Positions 7,958 through 15,715 of a DNA stretch of 64,000 bases are shown here, in pieces. Every line of letters starts with the position of its first letter. Position 1 is the stretch's first letter. The DNA comes from an uncultured Helicobacter sp. Lineage in GTDB: Bacteria; Campylobacterota; Campylobacteria; Campylobacterales; Helicobacteraceae. The DNA lies in the NCBI GenBank assembly GCA_944323645.1, contig CALUTE010000002.1, positions 81,612 to 145,611 of the forward strand. The letters are read 5' to 3'. A program made the position numbers and the translations under genes. The notes beneath the pieces are model-generated. The model was not told the origin of the DNA. It made no database searches and saw only the letters and a program-made list of their open reading frames with translations.

Positions 7958-9019
7958 TTATGGTTGGGATAAATTGTGTGCGTAAGACTTCAAATAATGA
8001 AAAACAAAGAAGAACAAAAAGAAAAATAAAGAAAAGAAAAAATAGCAATAAAAGACAAAAAGTGTTAGTTGCGCCCCCCCCCCCAAGCGCATACTTACAA
8101 GCCTATCGCCAATTTTTAAAAGCGTTTGTGATTTGGCACATTCATAGATTAGGATTCGCAAAGTAGAATCTAGTGTTTTTATAATCACATTTGGCTTGCC
8201 AACAGGTTTAGATTCTACTCCCACAACCACACCCGGCGTAGCGATATAATTTGGTGCTTCATCAATCATTTCGGCTTTGAAAATGCGGATTTCTTGATTG
8301 TTTAATGCGGTTTTTGCACCAAGACTAGGAGCATTTAGTGCGCGAATAAAATTAAAAATAGTACGTGAGGTATTGTGCCAGTTTATCCATTCATCGCCTT
8401 GTATGCGTGCAGGGCAGTAGAATCCTACTTTGTGGATAGAATCTTGGCGTATAGGCATTACTGTTCCATTTTGAATAGACTGCAATGCTTCAAAAAGGAC
8501 ACTTGCGCACTCTGTGTGTGCGAGTGTAAGTAAGCTTGTATAGTCGTCTTTATCGCTGATTTGATATGTGCGTTGCAAAATAATATCACCCGTATCAATT
8601 CCGCTATCAACATAATGCACACTGATACCAAATTCTTTTTCATCATTGATAAGTGCCCAGTTTAGGACATTGCGCCCACGATAAAAGGGCAGTTTGCCTG
8701 CGTGGCAATTTATGGTTTTTAACCTTGGGGTGGAAATAAGAGGTTCTTTGAAGATTTGATTAAAACTCATCGAAACAAAAATATCACACCCTAATGGTAG
8801 AATCTGCTCTAAAAATTCGGGAGAATTGATGTTTGGTGATTTTATGTAGGGAATATTATGGGTTTTGGCAAAGTGATAAAGCGTGGTGTCTTTTGTATCA
8901 AAACGCGGTGTAATAAAGCCTATTTGAAAATGCTCAATAAGCTTTTTAAAGGCATTGTGCGCCCAAATACCATCAGCAAAATAGCCGATTTTAAGGGGGG
9001 TTTTACTTAGGCTACGCAT
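7958..9019 (-). CDS. Formyltransferase (sugar N-formyltransferase/Fmt-like) with phase-variable tail
   Basis: The core (about residues 1-310) has the formyltransferase signature: INCHAGKLPFYRGRN with catalytic Asn/His and DSGIDTGDI with the Asp, then the C-terminal barrel ending near KIGDRLVSMRL. Such enzymes transfer formyl from N10-formyl-THF to a sugar amine in nucleotide-sugar pathways. An 11-G tract (8074-8084) follows. As sequenced a 38-residue Phe-rich hydrophobic tail is added, ending 9 bases before the ACP ATG. With 10 G the protein stops almost at once (GGGRN). With 12 G another hydrophobic tail results. The tail DNA is a long pyrimidine run, which gives hydrophobic residues in any frame, so its role is uncertain. 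Confidence 0.85.
   Translation of the reverse strand: MRSLSKTPLKIGYFADGIWAHNAFKKLIEHFQIGFITPRFDTKDTTLYHFAKTHNIPYIKSPNINSPEFLEQILPLGCDIFVSMSFNQIFKEPLISTPRLKTINCHAGKLPFYRGRNVLNWALINDEKEFGISVHYVDSGIDTGDIILQRTYQISDKDDYTSLLTLAHTECASVLFEALQSIQNGTVMPIRQDSIHKVGFYCPARIQGDEWINWHNTSRTIFNFIRALNAPSLGAKTALNNQEIRIFKAEMIDEAPNYIATPGVVVGVESKPVGKPNVIIKTLDSTLRILIYECAKSQTLLKIGDRLVSMRLGGGAQLTLFVFYCYFFFSLFFFLFFFVFHYLKSYAHNLSQP
8074..8084. repeat. Homopolymer tract, 11 C (G on coding strand)
   Basis: Sits just after the catalytic domain of the formyltransferase and selects between a soluble end (10 G) and hydrophobic ends (11 or 12 G). Confidence 0.9.
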
Positions 9020-11184
9020 AGTATATCCTTGTGTGATTTTTGGGGTGATGTTGTGTGTGGCGTTTGTTTGCTGTTTGTGCTTTTTGTATCAGACGAAAAA
9101 AGTCGCTCACATAGCGTATGCGTTTCAGCTGTACTTTTGGTTGTTTGATTGAGGTTTGACTGTGTGAGCACGATAAAAAGCGCACTTTTTGCGCTCTTGA
9201 TGATTGAAGTGTGGCGTGTGGAAATCTCTGTGTGTATAAGACTATCGTATAGTTGCAAGAGTTTAAAGATTCTGCTAACAGAATCTTTAATGTATATTTC
9301 GCCCCCCCCCCCTACAAAGTTTTCGTATTGTTCTTTTTGCGCACGATAGGCGAGGAAAAACCTGCTAGATTCTGGGGCTTTTGCACAAAGTTCTTCATAC
9401 GCGACTCTATCAACAATAAGTCCGCCGATATAAAATGGTTTTAGTGATGTGGCGAATTGCTTTTTAAACATAAAAAGAGAATCTTGATTATCTCCACTGC
9501 GCCCCCCACCCAAAATACAGCTTTGCACTCCCTTTGTGTGGGCAATTTTGAAAAACTCCTCAAAGAGAGCACCCATAGCATTGAGGTTGTTTGCAAGCGT
9601 AAGTGGCGCGTTTGCACCTAAGTGGTAGTAGCCGCATAACTCATCAAACAAAAAGATTCCCATAGCACAAAGCGCACCCTCAAAGCGTGCTTCAAGCATA
9701 ATAGTTTGGGGTAGGGCAAGCAGTGCTTCAAAGTATGATAATGGAAAATAATAAAACATCTCTGCTTTATTGCGTAGCATTGTTTGGGTGTAGAGTTCTA
9801 TAAACGACTTAATATCGTTTGTTTGGCGGATTGTTAGTGTTTGTAGTGATTTGCGCAGTTTGCCTCTTAGGCGCGAAGAGTATGTCTGCCACCTAAGCAG
9901 AGAATCCGTACTGACTTCTATAACATAGCGTTCAAGATGAAAGAAATCAAGGAGTTTAGCAAAGCTTTTGGTATGCTCAAAAAGTGGGTGAAAGCGGACA
10001 AACTCGGCGATAACTCCCTGTGTTTTTGCTTTTTCTTTTTGGGCTTGCAGTGCTTTGGCAAGGAAAGATAAATCATTTGTATTTGTAAAATAACCTCCAT
10101 AACCATAGGGCGAACTCATATCATAGTGGCTAGTTTCTGGAATTTGTTCAATGATTGCGGTATTGCTAAAGAGTTTGCTATCTTGTTTGAACTCAAAGCA
10201 AAAAACCCGCTCTTTGTGTGCAATACTTGCAGCGTAAGGTGGCGACATAAACACGCAATGAGGTATATGCAGCGCGGTGCTTTCTGGCTTTGTTTTGGAG
10301 GTTGCAAGATTTTTAGGAACGCACATAGCACTTTCTTTCATAGCCCCCCCCCCAATCGTTAATTGCAAAAATCCCTCTTTGCGCTTACAAAGCAAATATT
10401 CATCATAACGCAGCACAACATCATTGTATGCGTTGTCTTTGAAAGTGGTATCTAGAAATGTGTTTTGTATCATTTGCACATTAGAAAAGTGCAGCCATTG
10501 ATTATTTAGGCGTATTCCTGCCATACGATTTGGTCTAGCAAAAGCTCGTATTGTGTTGATGATTTTTTGTGTGCTATCGTTTGCAAAGTCTAGCTCCAAA
10601 TCTTTTTCTTTGTATGTGAAATAGGGCACTTCTGCTTTGGAGATTGCTTGGGTTTGTGGTTTGAAATCTCTAGCAAGAGCTTGCAAAAATGCTTCTTTTT
10701 CTGCCAAAAAACACATCTGATAGAGCAAAGAAAGTGGTGTTGTGCTGTCATTATAAACAGGCACTTGGGAGATGATCGCACCAGAATCTATCGCATCATT
10801 CATAATATGACAAGTAGCACCACTTGGCTGGTGATAGAGGATTGCACCATTGATAGGGTGTTTGCCTTTTAGATTTGGTAGCAAGGAGGGGTGGCAGTTT
10901 ATAAAAATCTGGTGAGGCTTTTTTATTGAAGATACAGGCAGGATATATGGGCAACCATTTGAGACAAGCACGTCAAAATCTAAGGATTCTAGGATTTGTA
11001 AAAGCTTTGCTTTAGAATCAAATGTAAAATAGGGCTTTTGTTGTTTGTGCATAGTTTTAGCCGCGAAACTATCTTGTTCTAGTAGTATGAACACTTGCGC
11101 GCAAGATTCTAGCATAGCATTAAGCACTTCAAGGCGATTGCCCACAAAGACAAATGTTTTTTGCGAAGCTTGGGATTGTGCCAT
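9007..11184 (-). CDS. Formyltransferase / FemAB-like GNAT fusion protein
   Basis: This 725-residue protein has two enzyme domains. The N-terminal ~275 residues are formyltransferase-like, with INCHPSLLPNLKGKHPING and DAIDSGAIISQV. A 10-G tract (10344-10353) encodes the linker at residues ~278-281. Residues ~380-620 resemble FemAB/GNAT acyl or aminoacyl transferases (EFVRFHPLFEH, RLRGKLRKSLQ, YYHLGANAPLTLANN, SCILGGGRSGDN). A second tract (9302-9312) lies at residue ~624, and the rest is Ser/Thr/Lys-rich. Only 10 G joins the domains: 9 or 11 G stops translation within ten codons. It may formylate one sugar amine and attach another acyl or amino-acid group (inference). The stop overlaps the next ATG. 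Confidence 0.8.
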   Translation of the reverse strand: MAQSQASQKTFVFVGNRLEVLNAMLESCAQVFILLEQDSFAAKTMHKQQKPYFTFDSKAKLLQILESLDFDVLVSNGCPYILPVSSIKKPHQIFINCHPSLLPNLKGKHPINGAILYHQPSGATCHIMNDAIDSGAIISQVPVYNDSTTPLSLLYQMCFLAEKEAFLQALARDFKPQTQAISKAEVPYFTYKEKDLELDFANDSTQKIINTIRAFARPNRMAGIRLNNQWLHFSNVQMIQNTFLDTTFKDNAYNDVVLRYDEYLLCKRKEGFLQLTIGGGAMKESAMCVPKNLATSKTKPESTALHIPHCVFMSPPYAASIAHKERVFCFEFKQDSKLFSNTAIIEQIPETSHYDMSSPYGYGGYFTNTNDLSFLAKALQAQKEKAKTQGVIAEFVRFHPLFEHTKSFAKLLDFFHLERYVIEVSTDSLLRWQTYSSRLRGKLRKSLQTLTIRQTNDIKSFIELYTQTMLRNKAEMFYYFPLSYFEALLALPQTIMLEARFEGALCAMGIFLFDELCGYYHLGANAPLTLANNLNAMGALFEEFFKIAHTKGVQSCILGGGRSGDNQDSLFMFKKQFATSLKPFYIGGLIVDRVAYEELCAKAPESSRFFLAYRAQKEQYENFVGGGGEIYIKDSVSRIFKLLQLYDSLIHTEISTRHTSIIKSAKSALFIVLTQSNLNQTTKSTAETHTLCERLFSSDTKSTNSKQTPHTTSPQKSHKDILCVA
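9302..9312. repeat. Homopolymer tract, 11 C (G on coding strand)
   Basis: Near the end of the formyltransferase/FemAB gene. 11 G (as sequenced) and 10 G both give long but different tails (about 97 residues each) ending at the next gene's start. 12 G stops within about 5 codons. Confidence 0.9.
10344..10353. repeat. Homopolymer tract, 10 C (G on coding strand)
   Basis: In the linker between the formyltransferase and FemAB-like domains. The sequenced 10 G keeps them fused. 9 G meets TGA immediately and 11 G stops after ten codons. Confidence 0.9.
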
Positions 11185-11186
11185 TG

Positions 11187-11870
11187 CTATTTAATCCTTT
11201 CGCCCTCAACGATAAATACGCGATTAAGCACGCACCCATCGCAAATAGTTTGTATTTCATAGGTATTGTGCGTTGTATAAGTTTTCCCCTCATAGAGTTT
11301 TTTAATATCTTTTTCCGAACAAAAGCGTACAAGCCCTGTGTTGGCATAGCTGCCTTGTGTTGGTTTGCTTAGGTGGTAGCCAAGACTTTTATCTTCGCTA
11401 AGACCAAACGTCCCCTCTGCTGGAGTGAGACTAAAAAAGAGCCCTCCTATTTTTAGTTTTTGGACTGCTTTTTCTATGATCGCTTTGGTTTTGTCCATAT
11501 CATTACAGCAAAGCGAGGCGCTATCAATCCACGCATCAAATCTTTCGTTTTCAAAGTTATCAAGCACATACAGATAATCCCCACATTTCATATCACGCAA
11601 AAATGGTGTAAGCCCCTCTGTGGCAAATCGCTTGGTGCATTGGTCGATACCATTTTGTGCCCATTCAATTCCGCTGACACTAAATCCCTCTTTTGCCATA
11701 TACCACATATTAGCCCCTCCACCTATGCCTAACTCTAAAATCTCAACTGCCTTGCGGTTGGGTACTTGGTAAAAATGTTTGGCGATAAATCGAATCAAGG
11801 GCTCGCTTGGGTATTTGCCCCATTCTTTGTTGGCAAAAATCTCTTCCCATAATGCTTGGTTAGTATTCAT
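11187..11870 (-). CDS. Class I SAM-dependent methyltransferase
   Basis: A 227-residue protein with the SAM-binding glycine motif ILELGIGGGANMW (about residues 43-55), acidic residue after strand 2 (VSGIEWAQNGID) and motif around FDAWIDSASL. It resembles small methyltransferases of polysaccharide loci that methylate sugars or acyl decorations. Its ATG at 11868-11870 overlaps the TGA ending the upstream acyltransferase only in that gene's sequenced (11-G) phase. It is 2 bases from the following gene, so it is tightly operonic. Substrate not predictable. Confidence 0.85.
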   Translation of the reverse strand: MNTNQALWEEIFANKEWGKYPSEPLIRFIAKHFYQVPNRKAVEILELGIGGGANMWYMAKEGFSVSGIEWAQNGIDQCTKRFATEGLTPFLRDMKCGDYLYVLDNFENERFDAWIDSASLCCNDMDKTKAIIEKAVQKLKIGGLFFSLTPAEGTFGLSEDKSLGYHLSKPTQGSYANTGLVRFCSEKDIKKLYEGKTYTTHNTYEIQTICDGCVLNRVFIVEGERIK

Positions 11871-12760
11871 AATAACTCCTTGTGTGGTGTGGATATATAT
11901 GGTAGTAGGGCTAGGTATGCAAGTATTTGTGTATGATAGTATGTGCTAGCGTAGTGTGCGCGCGGATAATAAAAGTATGCTAAAGCTACATAGATAAGAT
12001 ATTGATAGAATCTATCACAAAATATAAAATAAGAGAGGGCAAGGAGGTGTTCAGAAGTGTTTAGTGCCCCCCCCCCCATCGGATTTATAAGCTCTTTTGT
12101 AGAATCTGGGTTTTCTGTATGGATAGTTTTGTGTGCTGCAGCAGTTTTACTACCAAGTTTGCAGGTATTGTGTGTGGAATCTGTTTGTGTGGATTCTCGA
12201 TCGGCAAGAAATTCTTGCTCAAGCATTAGAAATGCTTTACTCCGATTTGCAATGCGTTTGGCTGGAATCCCAAAGTATATGCCAAATGGCTTTGTTGGGC
12301 GCATAACAAGGCTTAATGCCCCCACGCTGACACCTTCGGCTAGCCCTCCACTTGCTGGCAAGATGACACTTGTTGTCCCAATCAGGCAATGCTTGTGGAT
12401 AATAAGATGTTTTGCGGTAATGTTGCGATATTTGGCTGGAATCATTGGATTTGCCATAGACTCTCCGCTATAATCATCGCTTACACTTAAGATTTTGCAC
12501 CCACTTGATATGCCAACATAGTCTTGAATCTCAACGCCCTCATCTCCTCCACTACATATCGTGCCTGCACCAATATGCACATAATCCCCAATATGTACCT
12601 TGCCACTTAGAATTACGAAATCATCTATACGCACATAGTTGCCAATCTGTATAGAATCTACACCATAAAGACTCGCTTTTTTACTAAGCAACACACCTTT
12701 ACCTATAGATTTTAAACCAAGCTTGTATAACTCTTCTGGACTGTAAAATCCATTTTCCAA
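11867..12760 (-). CDS. Hexapeptide acyltransferase with phase-variable hydrophobic tail
   Basis: The first ~175 residues are a left-handed beta-helix acyltransferase (IQIGNYVRIDDFVILSG, IGDYVHIGAGTICSGG, closing IYFGIPAKRIAN). A hydrophilic Ser/Thr-rich linker follows, then an 11-G tract (12067-12077) at residue ~229. As sequenced a ~66-residue tail follows with two hydrophobic stretches (LLALSYFIFCDRFYQYLIY; ILAYLALLPYI), ending ATGA-coupled to the methyltransferase. With 10 or 12 G the protein stops within about six codons. The tail may tether the enzyme to the membrane (inference). This is the longest of the three paralogous acyltransferases in the locus. Confidence 0.85.
   Translation of the reverse strand: MENGFYSPEELYKLGLKSIGKGVLLSKKASLYGVDSIQIGNYVRIDDFVILSGKVHIGDYVHIGAGTICSGGDEGVEIQDYVGISSGCKILSVSDDYSGESMANPMIPAKYRNITAKHLIIHKHCLIGTTSVILPASGGLAEGVSVGALSLVMRPTKPFGIYFGIPAKRIANRSKAFLMLEQEFLADRESTQTDSTHNTCKLGSKTAAAHKTIHTENPDSTKELINPMGGGALNTSEHLLALSYFIFCDRFYQYLIYVALAYFYYPRAHYASTYYHTQILAYLALLPYISTPHKELL
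12067..12077. repeat. Homopolymer tract, 11 C (G on coding strand)
   Basis: Determines presence (11 G) or absence (10 or 12 G) of the hydrophobic tail of the acyltransferase at 11867-12760. Confidence 0.9.
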
Positions 12761-12762
12761 GC

Positions 12763-14115
12763 TTATCTCCTCGTTTTTTTGAATCTAGCGTTTATTTGGA
12801 GGGATTTTACAATACTAACCTTTGTAGGTATCTTAAAGGCAGATAGTTTTTCTTTACAATACGCTCGTATGCGACTTTTTAGCTCGATATTTGTTAGATT
12901 TTTACATTCCAAACTAGAATCTAGCACAACCTTCACGCTCACACTTTGTCCTGTTATGGCATTAGATTCTCCATAGACTAGACAATCTTGAATATAGGGA
13001 ATCTCTAGTAAAATGCCCTCCACTTCACTGGGCAAAACCTTTTCTCCTCCTACATTAATGATTTCTTTGCTTCTACCAATGATTTTAATATACTCTTCAC
13101 CATTAGATTCTATGACTTCTACCAAGTCTCCTGTGGCAAAGTAGCCTTGCTCATCAAATACAGAATTATCTGCGTTAAGATAGCCCAAACTTTGAGTTTT
13201 GGATTTGAGAAAAAGCTCATTATTGAGGATTTTATAATTACAATTAAGAATCTTGAAATATCCTTCTTGCATTTCGTGATTTTTTGTTTTTATGGCATTT
13301 GTTTCACTTGTGCCAAAGCTTTGTTTAAATTTCGTATTTGGTAAAATCTCTTGCAATACTTTCAAAAGATTTTCGTACATTTTTTCGCTACCATAAATGA
13401 CAAGTTTTAAAGAATCTGTATTATATTTTTGTATATCACTCAATAACAAAAGTCTAAGCATAGTAGGCGGTGCTGGCAAAATTTCCACTTTATATTTTTC
13501 AATTGCTTGCAATATATCTTTTGGTCTTCTTGCTTTTGGGATTACAAGACTGCCTCCTGTACTCAATACAGAAAGCATAACATCAATTCCTGCTACATGG
13601 TCTGGCAAAAAAATACTTAAGGTTCTAGTTGGATTATGGGGTTTGTGTAGATAAGATTCTAAAAATGTATCCAAATCATGCACAATAACCTTTGGCTTTC
13701 CTGTGCTACCGCTTGAGAAGAGTATCAGTCCGCTTGTGTTTTGCAAGCGTGTAAAAAGATCATTGATGCGTTTAAGCCCCGTTGCATTTAATGAGTTGTG
13801 AGTATAGACATATTCTATTTGAGCTTCTTCTATTTGGGTTTCTTCTATTTGAGCTTTTTGCAGGGCTTCTCTACTTTGACTAGATTGCGTGAGTGGGGCG
13901 ACTATCATTTTATGCTGATAGCAAGCAAACAGCATACTAATAGAATCCATATCATAATCTCCAAGGATAGCAATCGTGCTACCCTGTGGGAGATTCTCTA
14001 AAAGCCTGCCTTTTTGCTCTATCTTTTCACATAAATCCTTATAAGTATAGCTTGTATCCTCATAGATGAGGCATTTACCACTAAAATTAGCAATTTTTTC
14101 TAAAAACTTAGCCAT
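12763..14115 (-). CDS. AMP-forming acyl-CoA/acyl-ACP ligase
   Basis: A 450-residue ANL-superfamily adenylation enzyme. It has the P-loop LFSSGSTGKPK, the SFGTSETNA motif, GYFATGD, the hinge GRSKEIINVGGEKV, and a C-terminal Lys region (INARFKKTRR). Such enzymes activate a carboxylic acid with ATP and load it on CoA or an ACP phosphopantetheine. With an ACP two genes upstream it probably starts or charges the acyl chain of the locus. The open frame extends to a GTG at 14124, but the ATG at 14113-14115 has AGGTGG at good spacing. It overlaps the SDR stop by 8 bases. A 15-bp triplicate repeat lies inside it. Confidence 0.85.
   Translation of the reverse strand: MAKFLEKIANFSGKCLIYEDTSYTYKDLCEKIEQKGRLLENLPQGSTIAILGDYDMDSISMLFACYQHKMIVAPLTQSSQSREALQKAQIEETQIEEAQIEYVYTHNSLNATGLKRINDLFTRLQNTSGLILFSSGSTGKPKVIVHDLDTFLESYLHKPHNPTRTLSIFLPDHVAGIDVMLSVLSTGGSLVIPKARRPKDILQAIEKYKVEILPAPPTMLRLLLLSDIQKYNTDSLKLVIYGSEKMYENLLKVLQEILPNTKFKQSFGTSETNAIKTKNHEMQEGYFKILNCNYKILNNELFLKSKTQSLGYLNADNSVFDEQGYFATGDLVEVIESNGEEYIKIIGRSKEIINVGGEKVLPSEVEGILLEIPYIQDCLVYGESNAITGQSVSVKVVLDSSLECKNLTNIELKSRIRAYCKEKLSAFKIPTKVSIVKSLQINARFKKTRR
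13813..13857. repeat. Three tandem 15-bp repeats inside the acyl ligase gene
   Basis: Three copies of a 15-bp unit (TTCTATTTGAGCTTC and close variants) at 13813, 13828 and 13843, coding in frame for QIEEA/QIEET-type pentapeptides near residue 90. Copy-number change would keep the frame. Confidence 0.85.
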
Positions 14116-15133
14116 TAACACCACCTAGATAGATAACTTGCCCCGTGATAAAATCGCTTCTAGGATTTAGGAAAAACTCAATGACATTGAGCACATCTTC
14201 AAACTCCCCAAAACGCTTGATAGCTTGTTGGTTTAGCAGGGCTTGCATTTTTTCTTTTGGGACATTTTTGATTAAATCTGTTGGCACAGGTGTGGGACCC
14301 ACGGCATTTATGGTGATTCCAAAGCTACTTAACTCTTTTGCCAAAACTTGCGTAAGACTAACAATAGCTGCCTTTGATGCAGCATAAACCGCCTCGCCCT
14401 CAAGCCGCAAAGGCGTAGCTACAGTGGCGAAATTGACTATGCGTTTTGTGGAATGGATGCTAGAGCATTCTTGATTGAGAGATTCTTTATTATAAGCCTG
14501 TGAAAGAGAATCTCCCTTTTGCAAAATCTCCTCTTTTAGGATAGAAAGCTCTTGTGCAGATGTTTTTACTATTGATTGCACCGCATTATTGCTTTGTTTT
14601 GGATTTTCTTTAAGATTGTTTTGCATTGTATTGTTTCTAGCCTTATTGTGTCCTCTTGCCATAACCTTGGCAACTTCACGGATAAAAAGAAAACTGCCAA
14701 AAACATTGGTACTAAAGATATTTTGCAAAGTTTTATAGGGCGTGGTTAGAATATGATTCATTGAGGCAATCCCGGCGTTATTTAACAAAATATCAATTCT
14801 CCCAAATTCCTTTGCAATGCTCCTTACCATAGCCACCACTTTCTTTTCCTCATTGACATCAAGACAGAAATGCCGATAGTTCTCATGTGCTATACTGCCA
14901 TCGCCTCTGGAGCAGCCACATACGATATGCCCTCGCTGCAAATAATATAGACTTAAGTCTTTGCCTATACCTTTGCGTGTGCCGGTGATGAGAAATACTT
15001 TTGAATCATTTGTGGTTGGTGTTTGTGCTGTTTGGTATGACTGTGCAAGGGTTTTTGTATCTGTATTAAGGCTCAGATCAGAATCTAGCACTTGATTTGC
15101 TTGTCTGCTAGATTCTACTTTGTACTTATGCAT
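14108..15133 (-). CDS. SDR-family oxidoreductase (FabG-like) with internal insertion
   Basis: A 341-residue short-chain dehydrogenase. It has a ~45-residue N-terminal extension, cofactor motif ITGTRKGIGKDLS, NNAG motif (ILLNNAGIAS), catalytic YAASK and the C-terminal DFITGQVIYLGG. Between strand 4 (about residue 160) and the catalytic Ser/Tyr segment there is an insertion of about 65 polar, Asn/Gln/Ser-rich residues that normal FabG (about 245 residues) lacks. It lies 1 base after an ACP and overlaps the acyl ligase, so it probably reduces an ACP-bound 3-ketoacyl group. Confidence 0.85.
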   Translation of the reverse strand: MHKYKVESSRQANQVLDSDLSLNTDTKTLAQSYQTAQTPTTNDSKVFLITGTRKGIGKDLSLYYLQRGHIVCGCSRGDGSIAHENYRHFCLDVNEEKKVVAMVRSIAKEFGRIDILLNNAGIASMNHILTTPYKTLQNIFSTNVFGSFLFIREVAKVMARGHNKARNNTMQNNLKENPKQSNNAVQSIVKTSAQELSILKEEILQKGDSLSQAYNKESLNQECSSIHSTKRIVNFATVATPLRLEGEAVYAASKAAIVSLTQVLAKELSSFGITINAVGPTPVPTDLIKNVPKEKMQALLNQQAIKRFGEFEDVLNVIEFFLNPRSDFITGQVIYLGGVNG

Positions 15134-15435
15134 TATGCGTGCTCGCTAAGAAGTGTTGTGATATATTCTATGAGGGTTTTGGTGGTTTTAAAAGGTGTGT
15201 TTTTAGCACTCATCATTTTTTCATCAGCTAGCACGATACCTACGCCAATCTCGCTACTTAGTATTTCTTCAAGATCGGCTACAAAACTCACAAGCGCTAG
15301 AGAATCTACTGCAGCATTGCCATAGATTTGCGTGTCTAATGTTGGGTGCATAAGTTCGCTAGATTCTAGCTCTTCGCCCAGTAGTTTAAGCGCCCTAAAG
15401 ACGATGTCTTGTATTTGTTCTTGTGTTATTGACAT
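15133..15435 (-). CDS. Acyl carrier protein (third)
   Basis: A 100-residue ACP. NAAVDSLALVSFVADLEE (about residues 39-56) contains the DSL phosphopantetheine site. It is longer than standard ACPs because of a ~12-residue extension of loop I. Its stop shares a base with the SDR start. It is separated from the upstream acyltransferase by a ~280-base gap that becomes coding when that gene's tract has 9 G. Confidence 0.87.
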   Translation of the reverse strand: MSITQEQIQDIVFRALKLLGEELESSELMHPTLDTQIYGNAAVDSLALVSFVADLEEILSSEIGVGIVLADEKMMSAKNTPFKTTKTLIEYITTLLSEHA

Positions 15436-15715
15436 AGATTCTCCTTAGTGTTGGAATTAAAAAAGCTTTGGGGTATAGGCTAAAGCCATAAAAAAGCACG
15501 CACAAAATCCACATAAAAGAAAAAGCCATTGATATTTTGTAGAGAGTTTATCGGGTGGGCGACAAAGTGTGCTTGGTGTGTCAAAAACAGGGTTTTGCGT
15601 ATTTGGTATTTTGTGAAGTATTGGTATTTTTTGGTGTGTTATGGGATAGAATTTCGCAAAATTTTTTGTTATGTATGAGAGTGCAAAAAGAGCTCTTATG
15701 CAATCAATGAGTGCG

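Noticed and set aside
9502..9510. CCCCCCA run in the FemAB-like gene as a switch
   Set aside because: Only 6 bases; codes the conserved GGG of the family motif LGGGRSG.
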